This document shows, one piece after another, positions 24,693 through 36,216 of a stretch of 64,000 nt of DNA (its first letter is position 1; the number at the start of each line of letters is the position of its first letter). Both the position numbers and the translations under genes were made by a program. The stretch comes from Panonychus citri (Eukaryota; Arthropoda; Arachnida; Trombidiformes; Tetranychidae): NCBI RefSeq assembly GCF_014898815.1, contig NW_026515520.1, positions 62,001 to 126,000 on the forward strand, in the 5' to 3' direction. The notes beneath the pieces were generated by a model. That model ran no database searches and had not been told where the DNA came from. It saw only the letters and a list, made by a program, of their open reading frames with translations.

Positions 24693-26030
24693 CAATAGAA
24701 ATGTATGTGAATCCATGGTGAAGATTCCGCCGAGGGTGAAACCAATCTGATTGACATTCATTCGTTCACATGTAGCCAATAACTGAGATTAAATTGAGAT
24801 TAAATTATTGATCACAATTGATTTGATTCTTAATAACAATTTACTTTTAATTGAGTGGATAAATTTAACTTGCATCGCCTTGCAATCTGATAATTAACCA
24901 AATGACACAACGAAACCTGAAAAATGAAATTATTAATACCCAGTTAATTGATTGATTATTGTTATGAATGGACTTACCTTTACAACGGTAAAGGCGGAAA
25001 GTATATTGATCACTACGATCGCAGTGAAGGCCATGATTCCCACGGAAAAGATGATATAATTGAAAAGATCACTGCCCGTGCCGATGAAGACACTGACAAA
25101 CATGGTGAAATCGGCGACACCAGATACAACTATTATTCCGTAGGATAACATTTGACCTAAATCGACAGTTGATCTATTGATGAAATTATAGATTTTATTT
25201 TGTTGAGAAAAATAGTTGAAAAGTTCTTGTTGATCGGCTTTCGATTCTGATTTGACCAATAATTGACCATGAAGATGATTAGAATTGAGAGCGAATGAAA
25301 CATAAGACATAATCATCGTGTTTTGAATGTAAAGCCAAATTGTCGGGTAAGAACCGAGAGTAAATATACTCGAGATGACGATTGTCCAAATGCCGATGAC
25401 AAGGATGTTATATAAACTCTCGTAGTTTATTGGATTGATGAGGAAAGCAAAGGTCAACCAGGCCGCGATCGCCAGGCAGGTTAACGGAGTTACAAAGAGA
25501 TAGAAATAAGAAAGAAAGAAAAACGATTTTCTAATACTTGAACAATCGTCCGGTGTTAACATAAACTGTTTATGGTCAAATTTTGTTGACCTCAAGCGAT
25601 GGTACAATTTGAGTACTTGAATAGGTCCTCGTCTTTCAGCTGAAAACCCACAATACTTGAGACCACAGGAAAGTGTTAGTAACATGGTTATCAACATATT
25701 CTGAATCTCATGAACTGGTGAACCAATGAACAGATCACCCAAAGCGATTTGAACATAATCGTAAGGTAATGCGACCACGAAAAACCCTCTGATTATGGTT
25801 ATCGCTCCAATTAGATTGATGAAATGTCCAAGAACCAATCGACCCTTAGATATCGGGTTAACCTGTTCGTACCCACTTATTATACATAACCAACGGATAC
25901 CTGATCTTTCAACGACACTCAAAAGGTCAGTTGCCGCTTCTCTTGTCGTTTTCCGTTCCAACCAATTTGTCCAATAAGAATCACTAACTTTTCCATGGAC
26001 ATTAAATTCACGATATTTATATGGAGACAT
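24693..26030 (-). CDS. gustatory receptor family protein (3' end uncertain)
   Basis: Exon 26030-24978 encodes about 351 residues with several hydrophobic helices. Further exons in phase are 24916-24845 (acceptor TTTTTCAG, donor AAA|GTAAAT) and 24782-24693 (acceptor ATCTCAG, donor TTG|GTAATT). The third exon contains NQIGFTLGGIFTMDSHTFLL, matching the conserved end of arthropod gustatory receptors (IGFT.GG.F), seven-helix chemosensory channels. The first ATG in the main frame is at 26030; the open frame extends to 26084 after a possible acceptor, so an upstream exon may exist. The final short exon with the usual TY...QF motif is not clear. Four-TM copy A was joined downstream, so the end may have been lost. 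Divergent from METTL5. Confidence 0.72.
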
Positions 26031-26805
26031 ACCTAACACAATAATCTTATTGAACAATTCGTCGAGTGAAAATGAACAGTTCAAGTGTCTAAATGATTAC
26101 TGAAATTAAAGAAATGAAGTCAATATCAATTACTAATTATTCTTCATTTGATTCCATTGAGAAAAAAGAAACTTCTAATGAACTTTTCGATTCTCAGTCT
26201 ATACGATAAAAATAGTAAATTCTAACTGTACATTTGATGAACCAAAAAATGAAGAAAAAAAGTTTTCTTTTATTAAATAAACCGAAAGCTAATCATTAAT
26301 ATTTCATTATTTACATTTAATTAAGACATGCGATGATATCATTCAACGATAAATCATACAATTAGAAAGTTAATTGTTTCTGTCAATAGTTTTTTCAACT
26401 TTTGTGATAATTATAACTTTAATTTACACTTCTCATACCATTGAGATAGTTAATTAATTAGCCAACATGATGACTTTGAATTTTCATCTTTACTTGATTT
26501 GCTTAATCATTAGCAATTACTATTGAATTGACTGCCATTTTAAATCATCATTTGACTTACAGTTATGATTACAGGCTAATTGTATTTAGTTAATTGTGGA
26601 AGGATTTTTTTTTTGAAAAGTTGCGCTTAAATTGCTAACATGTGATTTTGTTTTGCTTTTTATTTCTTGTAACAATTTAATTGTGTCAAGTTTAATTGTG
26701 CTAATCAGTTTGGTAGTTGTTGTCTCGTTGTTTTATATTGATTTTGTTTCAAGTTTATTTGCTTATCACTTTTTTTTATGATTTGGTTATGATTTTTGGC
26801 TGACA

Positions 26806-27518
26806 ATGAACTTGAAACAATTAGAATCAATTTTGGATGATTTTGATGATTTCGATGAACCAAATATACTCTTTGAACAATATGTGACACCAGGTTATGT
26901 CGCTGCTCGAATGCTTCATACGATTTCCCTTGATGATCACATTAAAGGTAAAACAATCGTCGATTTGGGAACTGGACCTGGAATTCTTGCCATTGGATCA
27001 GCGCTTTTGGGAGCCGATTATGTGGTCGGTGTTGATTTGGATGAGAATGTTTTCCAAATTGCTAAATCAAATCTAGAAGAATTAGATGAACTTTTTCCTG
27101 GTAAACCTCCGATTGATTTTGTCCATGATGATGTTACAAAATGTTCACTCGAGAAAAAAAGTTTCGATGTTGCCATTTTTAATCCTCCATTTGGTACCAA
27201 AGGTAATTCTGGAATTGATATTGAATTCTTGAAAGTTGCTCTCAATTTAACAAGAGAATCAGTTTATTCATTACACAAATCAGCCACAAGATCTGTAAGT
27301 TACTTCTGATAAATGATGAGAATAGAAGAAAAAAAAATAATCAATAAAAAACTTCTCAATCTTATTTACAGTTTATTCTGAAAAAAGGTGAACAATTTGG
27401 TGTAAAATCTGAAGTTTTAGGACGATTTTCATACGATTTACCTGCAACTTATGCTCGACATACAAAAGCCAACAAAACAATCGATGTTGATCTTTTCCGA
27501 TTTACCCACAAAAAGTGA
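26806..27518 (+). CDS. METTL5: METTL5, 18S rRNA N6-adenosine methyltransferase
   Basis: Exons 26806-27294 and 27372-27518, both multiples of three, give 211 residues. METTL5 (with TRMT112) methylates one adenosine of 18S rRNA. The SAM-binding motif DLGTGPG lies at residues 53-59, the acidic loop GVDLDE at 75-80, and the catalytic NPPF motif at 126-129. The tail carries YDLPATYARH and VDLFRF, typical of the family. The donor is AGATCT|GTAAGT and the acceptor TTATTTACAG. Divergent from the gustatory receptor gene (about 0.75 kb apart). Exon 1 with its upstream flank is duplicated in inverted orientation at 35.7-36.8 kb. Confidence 0.95.
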
Positions 27519-27639
27519 TCAACTAATCAACTAATCAACATCCAAACATAATTGAATCAAATTTCCAACAAAAACAAACATAAACAAACATAAATACCAA
27601 TCAGAAAACTTGTAAATTAATCAAAAACCTGCCCAATCA

Positions 27640-30058
27640 ACAGCTCTCACTAATCACTAACTATTCGTCCACATCTGAGCACAAATGTTTAAATTCAATT
27701 AAATAAAATTCTCTTTCAATTTTACTAATCGACTTAATTAAATTCCAGTTTTGATTAAGAAATCGCACAGTTTGAAAAGCCCGCGTTTCTCCGCGAGCCG
27801 ATCAATATGGCCGGCGATGGCTCCACCCACCAGCAGAATCTTCAATCTTATTCCCGAGCTGAATTATCATCAAAATGTGACATTTTAAATGTCATCAATG
27901 TTTCAATCAATTTTTAATTTATTTATTATTTTAGTTTAATTAAATCCCGTTAAGAAAATTACCAACTACACGAAGCTGAACCTATTGTAATTTAATCGGT
28001 TGTTAATTATCTACTTTAACTGATCAAGATGCGTTTAAAGAAAAGTTTTCTAGAAAAATAGGATTAAACAAGGTAAGAGCTTTTTAACTCAATTTGTTTC
28101 TCTTTCTTTTCTCTCTTTTTCTTCTTTGTGTTCTTCCATTTCTCTGTCTTTTTTCCCTCTTTTTCTCTTATTTATCAACTCAACTCAATTCTTTTTAATT
28201 TTAATTATCTTTTTTTCTCTCTCTTTTTCCTTTCATTTACAATTAATTAATTAATTATTTTTCTTTAAATCATTGCTTCAATCGTTTTTTTACCTTAATA
28301 ATTATTTGTTTTTCTTTCGTTTTCAATTTTTTCTTTTCTTTTTTCTTTTTCTTCTTCTTCTAGAGATTTACTTATTTCCTGACTTTCTATATGTTAATTA
28401 ATTGATGACTAGGGTCAACTTGTTTTGATTCAAGTAACGGATTAACTTATCAATTGTGTTAATTATTAAGATACAATCATGGCTGGTAAAGTGAGTTCTT
28501 GGCTTTATGAGAAGAGATCATTGAAAAAGCCAAAATTAGGTCCATCTGATGTTTATCCTCAAGAACCTAAACAAAAAGAGGTATGTGATAGAATCATTCA
28601 AATGTCAATCTTTTCTCTCTTCTTCCTTTACTAAAGCGCTTTTTTTATTGTTATCTATTTATTTAGCTCAGCTCTCGCGAAATGTGCCCATATTTAATAA
28701 GAAAGAAGAAATTTTTCTTCAATTATAATAATTCCAGTTCCCATGTTCAAAGCTAATTGGTTTAAAAATGTCTTCAGCATACTCAATAGCATAATCTGGT
28801 AAGTAAAATTAACCAATCAATTTATCTGAGAATATACTGATGTTGTGATTGATTTGTTTCTGCTTTTCTCTCTTCTAGAAACCGCCAATAAAAAACGTAC
28901 TCATGTCCAGATCTGATCAAATGGGTAATTGAGATATACAACAATTGGAAATGGACGATGCACAATTAGATTCTGAATTAGATAAATTATTACAACATAT
29001 TAAAGAAGGACAACAAAATAATATGAATGATCAAACTGGTAATTATTTCAACCTTTTTCTCTTTTACTATTTTCCAGTATTCAAAATTATTTCTTCTAAT
29101 TAGTCTTTATATCACCGGTGTACTCTACAGGTACCAGTCATGTTTACTAGTCTCTCAAGAAGAGACTGTAACAGTGTTCGAAGGACTTTATAAACTTGTT
29201 AGAAGTGTTTCTAATCCTGCTGATTGCTCATCCGCTGAAAGATGTATATTATGTTATCTTTATGATCTTTACACCAACTGTAGTCATTTGAAGTCGAAAT
29301 ACTTTGATTTATTTAACTCAATTGGACAAAAAGTAAAACAGAATATCCATTCAACGCGAGAACCTTCATCCGTAAAACTTTCCTGGAACACAACATGCAT
29401 GAGCGAATATATCAACAATCCTAAGATGAAAATTGATATAACTCATCTTAATCAGCTCAACGAAAACGCACATTTCAGGTACAGTTTTGTCTGTAACGCT
29501 GTTCACGCTGTTTCAACCGCTAAAGATGCGAACCGTTTGAATGACCTTTCCATCTTTTGTGCTGAACTATCTTCTCGGTGTCCTGCCCTAGGAAGTGAAT
29601 GGCTCGGAGTGTTGAAAGCTCTTTGCTGTTCTTACAAACAGAATAGTGGATTTGCTGAAGTTCTTACTCAAGTTTGCGTTTCTGATATCTCTCTTCACGA
29701 TAACATTGCAGTTTTCACCTGTATTCTCATAGCACGTCGATGTTTTTCTCCTCACTTCTTGCCGCTAGTCCGACTGGGGGAGGCTGTCAAGATGCCGAAG
29801 CTGGTGCTCGATTAACTTGTCACATTCTTCTTCTTTGTTTCTTTCGCTCCTCTGAACCTCCTTTATCATCTAATACTGTCTATTCCACACCAGCTACTAC
29901 ACTTTACTCCCTTACTAGCCCCGGGCCCTCGAATCTTCCACCTTCTACTTCAGTGCCAGGTAACAATAGATCACTTTTCGTGATAAAACATCCTTGTGAT
30001 CGTTACCTTTTAGCAGCAGCAAACATAAGTATGAAAGTTGAAGCAGTTTTAACAATAC
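27640..30058 (+). pseudogene. partial MED12 copy with internal deletions
   Basis: Starts in sequence upstream of the MED12 promoter and contains the GC-rich block (about 27775-27860), leader exon and intron, and intact exon 1 (28479-28580, with ATG). Exon 2 keeps only its last part (about 28668-28797) and exon 3 only its first bases and last ~150 nt, with TGG changed to TGA near 28929. Exon 4 lacks its first ~60% and runs from about 29108 to 30058. A 31-nt deletion between two CCTCA words near 29755 shifts the frame. Splicing exon 1 to the exon 2 remnant meets an early stop. Introns are retained, so this is a genomic copy, not a retrocopy. The remaining sequence is almost identical to MED12, implying a recent event. 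Confidence 0.9.
27775..27860 (+). promoter_or_regulatory. duplicated MED12 promoter block
   Basis: The GC-rich block of 18515-18620 reappears here in inverted orientation, including CTCCGCGAGCCGATC and ATGGCCGGCGATGGC, followed by the leader exon and donor AACAAG|GTAAGAG at about 28074. The copied pseudogene therefore may still be transcribed. Confidence 0.45.
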
Positions 30059-30107
30059 TTTATTGAGGTATTGTATAATTATTATGGCTTAATTGATGTT
30101 ACAATTA

Positions 30108-30277
30108 CAGTAAATGTTCGCTTATTGCATAAAAATATTCCAAACTCGCAGTTAACTCTCAATAGATGGCGTTAGTTTCTTCTATCCTCCACAGTCCATA
30201 TTTCTATTCTCACGCCACCTAGTGTTAATACGTTGTCGTTAAACCCGCAATTTTATGCAATAAGCCAACATTCACAG
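30108..30277. mobile_element. 170-bp TIR element with two CTCF-like words
   Basis: Inverted terminal repeats of about 27 bp (CAGTAAATGTTCGCTTATTG at the left, the complement of CTGTGAATGTTGGCTTATTG at the right, both continuing CATAAAA) are flanked by TA. No ORF. Internally it has TCAATAGATGGCG on the plus strand (30159-30171) and ACACTAGGTGGCG on the minus strand (30225-30213), both close to the CTCF core. It sits immediately after the end of the MED12 copy and before Pax copy B. Confidence 0.75.
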
Positions 30278-30628
30278 TAGTTTTATAAACTTGGTTGGTG
30301 TTGATTGTGTTTAATTGTGCTAAATCTATGGACCATATAACCAAATCATCAGGAATCATCTTCATCTTAGTCTCAATCATCTGAACCCGTTATATTTGAA
30401 TGCCGGTTGATATTCAAACAATTTAAAGTAACTTGAGAAATTTTTTTCTCACGAGTGATTAGTGTGTTTTTCTGTGACAATCAATTGCAATCATCAACGG
30501 ATTTGGATTATCATCAGTGCCTCGAGACTCAACAAACTTTTCATGTTTATGTGTCAACAATCACCTTTATCATGGATTTCATCTTTTTCTTAAATTAATT
30601 CTATTGGTGGGTAATCTATTTTCTTCAG

Positions 30629-32435
30629 CTCGAGTTAATCAAATTCACGGGGGAATTGGTCAACTTGGTTTTCGTCAATGGTTGGAAATGAAGTGAAATT
30701 CGGAATAAATCGTTGAATTATCTCATCTTTGAGTTCGACCTTGTGGTATCTCGGGAAGATTCAAGGCACATGGTTGTGTCTCTTAAATCTTAGCCCGGTT
30801 TGCTGAAACTGGATCAACCGCTCACCAGATCAGATCATCAGATCTCACCCGATATACTCGACCAACACAATCTGTTATTTTCTCTTCCTGGAAAGAACTT
30901 ATTTTCTTTGAATAGAAAAATCAACAACAATTATCATATTCGAAAAGCAACAAGTAGTAACAATTAATCAACAACATAATTCTCCAGGGAACATCGGTGG
31001 CTCCAGACCCAGAGTTTTCAACAAAGAGGTGAATAAATCACTAATCCTAGTAGCAAATACAAGTAGTAACAATTTTCTAGTAGCAATTAAGCAACAACAT
31101 AATTCTCACATTTCCACCATACTGAAAACTATATCACTCATTTTGTTTACTAACAAGATGAATAAACCACAATTAACAGTAATCTACTCTAGGTGAATTG
31201 GGGCCATGGAATTGGGAATTGGGGACATGGAAGCCGAAAATAGGACTCAAAGAGACCTCAGTGTTTGTAGAAAAGTAGCAAAAACCAAGCGCTAATATTT
31301 CACTACACTTACTTTTAACCTCATAGAGTGGAAATAGTTTGACCTCTAATTGCGACAATTTTTCATCTCATACTATCAACGTAACGAAATGGTAGATTTG
31401 CTTTTTTCGTAATCGTCGAATTGGTTCTCTTGTTTTTTTCTTCTCGTTGACTATTGAATTGTTTTTAATTCGTTACAATTTGTTAATTGTGTTGTCAAGT
31501 CGTTGCTGCAATCAGACGATTAAAGAAAAAAGATCCTGGAATATTTGACTGGGAGATTAGAGAGGCTCTTCTCAAAGAGGGAACTTGTCATTAATCAAAT
31601 GTTCCCTCTTCGAGTAGCATAGGTCGCTTCCTGAGAGCTGAAATAACGGTTTATCTTCATCATCTTCTACATCATCTTCTTCATCTTCGTCATCATCTTC
31701 ATCATCTGTATCAAGCTCATCACCTTTAACAACCTCAACCGCTAACCTTTCATACACCAATGGTTACGTCAATTGTAAACGAGGCCCGCCGTCAATAACA
31801 CATCATCCTCACCACCCACACCATCATCATTACACTTTACCTCTTCACCATCACCATCATCCTTATTAAAACAGTTTAACTCATCATCATCACCATCCAT
31901 CAACAGGCCAACCAATCGATTCAATAATCCACAATAGTCTCTTTTGCCCCCGAGTCGAGTCCCGTCTCGTTTTACAACACCCTTTACTCGAGTTACACTT
32001 ACCCTGGTTCGGGTAATTTAACTCATTCCATGGATTCACCCTCCCTTGCCGCCTCATCGCCGACGACTCCACCATCGTCAATTATAACCTCTGGCTCAAA
32101 TCATCGGTCAACAGTCTCACCCTGTTCATCGGCTTCAGCGGTCGCTGCCACCTCTGCGACAATCGCTTACCCAATATGTCCAAAGCTTTTTCAACCTTTA
32201 AAGCTTCAGCTCTTCACACCAGTCTATCCTGGGTTCACTTCTTCAGCCAGTGGGGTGGCTGCAGCAGCCGCTGCTGCTTGTGGCCACATTCAGATACCCC
32301 AATCAACATCCCTCAGGCAATTCACCGGACACAACTAACTTTGCCTTAATGAATAGAACTTTTAATTCAGTAGATTTGGCAACAGCAATTAGACATCCTT
32401 GGACCTCTACAGTTACCAATCTATTGGCAAATTAG
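30629..32435 (+). pseudogene. Pax paired-box pseudogene, copy B
   Basis: Exon 1 begins after TTCTTCAG at 30629 (RVNQ, GIGQLG, FVNG in shifting frames), continues VRPCGISGRFKAHGCVS, and is cut at about 30826. A ~155-bp piece resembling downstream intron sequence interrupts it; the exon resumes at 30984 (PGNIGGS..RV) and ends at 31028|GTGAAT. The RED exon follows from 31499 (VVAAIRRLKK, DPGIFDWEIREALLKEG) with the same in-frame TAA as copy A (31592-31594). The acceptor TTAG of copy A is TCAA here. A serine/alanine-rich stretch reads openly at 32030-32338 (MDSPSLAASSPTTPPSS ... GVAAAAAAACGH), resembling Pax linker sequence. Not functional as a Pax protein. Confidence 0.82.
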
Positions 32436-32471
32436 TTTAAACAATTAAAAAATTAACTCTCAACAACTGTT

Positions 32472-32557
32472 GGTCAAATCGCAGTTAATTCACGGTAGGT
32501 GGCGTTAGAATAGAAAAAATTTACTGCCATCTATTGAGAATTAACTGCGATTTAACC
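32472..32557. mobile_element. 86-bp fold-back element with CTCF-like words
   Basis: Inverted ends GGTCAAATCGCAGTTAATTC and GGTTAAATCGCAGTTAATTC (right end complemented), 20 bp with one mismatch, enclose about 46 bp. Internal words ACGGTAGGTGGCG (plus, 32492-32504) and TCAATAGATGGCA (minus, 32537-32525) resemble those in the element at 30108-30277, with which it shares a CGCAGTTAA..TCTCAATAGATGGC module. No clear target duplication was assigned. Confidence 0.6.
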
Positions 32558-32639
32558 ACATTTTCTATGGATTAGTCTCAATTCATGTATACACGGAATG
32601 AATACATGGATGTGGAAGTGATAAAAGTTATACATGAAA

Positions 32640-34850
32640 TAATATACTTAGTATATTTTCTTATACTTCATCATCATCATCTTCATCTTCATCTTCTTCT
32701 CTTGCTTCTTGTTGTGAGTAAATTCCTGTTTAAGGTCATTGGGAAATGGTTCTTGTGAAAATGTTGCTTTCCTTTTGATTTCACACACTCTACAAATACA
32801 ATCTACAAATTGTACAACAACAAACAAGTGAACGTCAACACATGTTAATTTACAGTATTTTCCTATGGACTCAATTTCTGTGTTTATGTTGACCAATAAG
32901 TGACCATTGAAAAGTGATTTTCGTGTATCGATCTCTCTGTGTGTTTTTTTTATTGATTAACTTGTTGATACATTTAAAGGAGAAACAAAGAGTGATCATG
33001 TCTTACCTTTACCATGGACGGAGCCCAACGTCCCGAGGACAATTTCCCATAATTGTGACCAAAGCTAAAAACATTTTACCCGCCAAAAGGACACCATCCA
33101 CATCATCATCTTCTCGTCGATCGGGATTAAGCAAAAGTAAATCATCCAGATTAGCAAACATTGCAATCTTGAGTCAAATGAATAGTCATCATCATGAGAC
33201 GAATCCTTTTATGTACAAACATAGTTACTCTGATTATCGGTATAACAACATTGGTCATCGCTGGAATCCTTAACCCACAACCTTTTCACCGAATCGGTAC
33301 AACAGGAGGTCAAATTTCATTAGCATCGATATACATTATCTTTGTTTCCCTCGTTGGCCTCTATGGTTCTGGGCTGAAAAATTATCGTCTTCTATTCATT
33401 TTTGCTTACACTCTATTAACTGGATTAGTATTGAGTAATTAGCATTAGTATATATTAGTATATGTACAACGTCACCCAATTCGTTTAAAGTTTGAAAATT
33501 TGTTCGCAAAGTTTTTTTAACAACAATTTAAACTTTGTTGCGATTTTTTCTATACTTTTTTCGTCCAAAATTCATCCATCATGTGCCATTGAGGAAAATT
33601 GAAAATTCTATCCAGTTTTTCTTTTCTTTTCTTCTTCTCTCATTTCTTACCTTTTCTATTCCCAATTGATTCTAATCATCAGGAAAACCGAGTTACCTCA
33701 ACCAAGAACATACAACACAAATTCACGTCCTCATGGATCAGTCAATTCATTCGTCAATCATTTACCTGGTTGACATTTTTTTCTTCTTCTTTTCCATTTC
33801 TGTCTTTTATTCTTCTCTGCTCTTAATTTCCTTCTCATGAATCAATATCTTCTACTTTTTTCCTTGTAACGATCGTTAGAACAATTTGTTGAATCTTCTT
33901 CGATTAATCGGTGTTTACTTTACACAGAACGTAAATATTACTTCCTTGTATTGGAAAGTTAAATTATATATTTTTCTTTCAATGATAAATCAACAATCGT
34001 CAACGAGAAATTGATCAAATATGGAAAATTACCTCAAGGAAACAATTAAAGTCTGTCAACATAATGATCACTAAATTAGCAGAATTTATTAACATCTATC
34101 CGATCTCAACTAATTATCATCATTCAATTACAATGCAATCGAAATAATGAGTTCAACTAATCAATTGGAAAGGTAATAATTTACCTATTCTTGGCTCTCT
34201 GTGTTAATCATCTTGATTTCTCTTGATTATACAATCAACTAATTAACTTTTTGTTTCTCCAACTTTTTCCAGATAAATTAAAGTTCAAACAATTAACTTG
34301 ATCGATTTAATTTTCCATGACCATCGAATTGCTTAAAATCTGACCTGCTCTCAGATCTGAAACGTTACAAATGAGCTGCTTAATTTGAACGATAATTAGG
34401 CCTGGTAAATTACAATATTGATCTCCGACAATCAATTACAATCTCCAAAGGAGTAAAAAAAATATCACACAATTAATCATAATTTAAATAATCCAAATGA
34501 TTCAATCTCTGAAAACATAGCATGTTAATCATTCACATCAACTTAAAGTCCAACATAATTTCATTGATTCTGCAAATTTTAAAACCTTAATTAGATTTAA
34601 AAATGAAAAAAAACTGAATGATTAACTCACCATTCATGATCCATTGATATTGTTAAATGAATGTAGTTAAATTAGTCAAGCCAACAATTAATTGAACAAA
34701 TTATCAGCTAATATGTAAAATCGTAACATTGGAAAAACTTATTTTCATATTTGTTTTTTTTTTGCTAATCAAATATTAAAAAACAATTAAGAGAAAAATT
34801 TTCATAAACTGTAAACAATTAAATTTTCATCTTCTCTCTTGTATCATAAT
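32640..34850 (+). pseudogene. broken copy B of the four-TM protein gene
   Basis: Carries the same two deletions, the same filler and the same three substitutions as copy A: MSYLYHGRSP start at 32998, frame lost after NSHHH, TM1-TM3 ORF at 33194-33442 ending LVLSN. The upstream flank lacks the 138-bp element found in A and keeps slightly more of the parental flank (CTTAGTATATTTTC). Several short indels in homopolymers distinguish it from A. The 3' flank continues through the same junction into gustatory-receptor 3' sequence, showing that A's composite segment was copied as a unit. Confidence 0.85.
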
Positions 34851-35551
34851 AATCAACTAATCAAATATACTTTGAATTGTCTCAATCAACAGGCTACTTT
34901 GATTATCTTTGTACTGACCAAAGGTTATATTGGTAGACATTGATTAGGATTAATTAAATTAATTAGTGGATTTGTTTTCTGTTTTGTTTTATTTTAATAT
35001 AAAAAAATCAATGGAAATCAATGAGATATTCAGATTTCCGGTGTTTCAATCAATCAAGGTTGAATTAAGAAACAATTAAGACATAATTAGCTACTTGACA
35101 ATAGTTAAGTTATTGATTTAATAACCATGATCATGATTGGGAACACATTAAGAGATAAAATTAGTAATAACAATCAGTAAATTATTTAATCCAGTTGATT
35201 TTGTTTTTCTCTTTCCGTTCAATTGTAAACTGAATTCAATTTTTTTTCCTTCTCAATTTGATTGACCATTTATTGTGATTTATTAAAATTGGTGATAAAC
35301 ATTAACATTAATCCAGCATTTTCAAGGAGATACTGAAATTAGAATAATTAATTAACATTAATTACTAATCACATTTGAACTTATCATCTAATCTGAAAAG
35401 TTTTAATCTCTTTCTATGAGTATGATGAACTCTAGAGGTAAACATCTTATTTAAATCAATTAAATTCAGTTATCAATAAGTAACACTGATTGTGTTCAAT
35501 TGGAAGATCAATAATCTTGAAGAAATTAACTAATTATCAAGATATAATTAC

Positions 35552-35641
35552 CAATAGAAATGTATGTGAATCCATGGTGAAGATTCCGCCGAGGGTGAAA
35601 CCAATCTGATTGACATTCATTCGTTCACATGTAGCCAATAA
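35552..35641 (-). pseudogene. gustatory receptor exon-3 copy
   Basis: A copy of the receptor exon encoding LLATCERMNVNQIGFT and GGIFTMDSHTFLL, with its acceptor and donor, embedded in a copy of the receptor's intron sequence (about 34850-35677). The two upstream exons are absent: homology stops inside intron 2 at about 35677, where METTL5 intron sequence begins. An orphan exon. Confidence 0.8.
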
Positions 35642-35727
35642 CTGAGATTAAATTGAGATTAAATTATTGATCACAACTTTTTTTTCTATTATTCTATTAT
35701 TCTCATCATTTATCAGAAGTAACTTAC

Positions 35728-36216
35728 AGATCTTGTGGCTGATTTGTGTAATGAATAAACTGATTCTCTTGTTAAATTGAGAGCAACTTTCAAGAATTCA
35801 ATATCAATTCCAGAATTACCTTTGGTACCAAATGGAGGATTAAAAATGGCAACATCGAAACTTTTTTTCTCGAGTGAACATTTTGTAACATCATCATGGA
35901 CAAAATCAATCGGAGGTTTACCAGGAAAAAGTTCATCTAATTCTTCTAGATTTGATTTAGCAATTTGGAAAACATTCTCATCCAAATCAACACCGACCAC
36001 ATAATCGGCTCCCAAAAGCGCTGATCCAATGGCAAGAATTCCAGGTCCAGTTCCCAAATCGACGATTGTTTTACCTTTAATGTGATCATCAAGGGAAATC
36101 GTATGAAGCATTCGAGCAGCGACATAACCTGGTGTCACATATTGTTCAAAGAGTATATTTGGTTCATCGAAATCATCAAAATCATCCAAAATTGATTCTA
36201 ATTGTTTCAAGTTCAT
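35728..36216 (-). pseudogene. METTL5 exon-1 copy (inverted, truncated)
   Basis: Encodes the same 163 residues as METTL5 exon 1, with start codon, SAM motif and NPPF intact, plus the GTAAGT donor, but exon 2 is missing: intron homology ends after about 50 nt in a poly-T/poly-A stretch near 35680-35690. The upstream flank of METTL5 is copied to about 36770, so a promoter may have come along. Reading through the donor adds only VSYF. No difference from the parent protein is visible, indicating a very recent copy. A stable methyltransferase is unlikely without the C-terminal strands. Confidence 0.88.

Noticed and set aside
29027..29815. 262-codon ORF as a separate MED12-like gene
   Set aside because: It is an exon-4 remnant inside the MED12 copy: its first ~25 codons are intron sequence, the frame breaks at the 31-nt deletion, and exons 2-3 are gutted.
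35777..36004. ORFs opposite the METTL5 exon copies
   Set aside because: Exact antisense shadows of METTL5 exon 1, repeated only because the exon is repeated.
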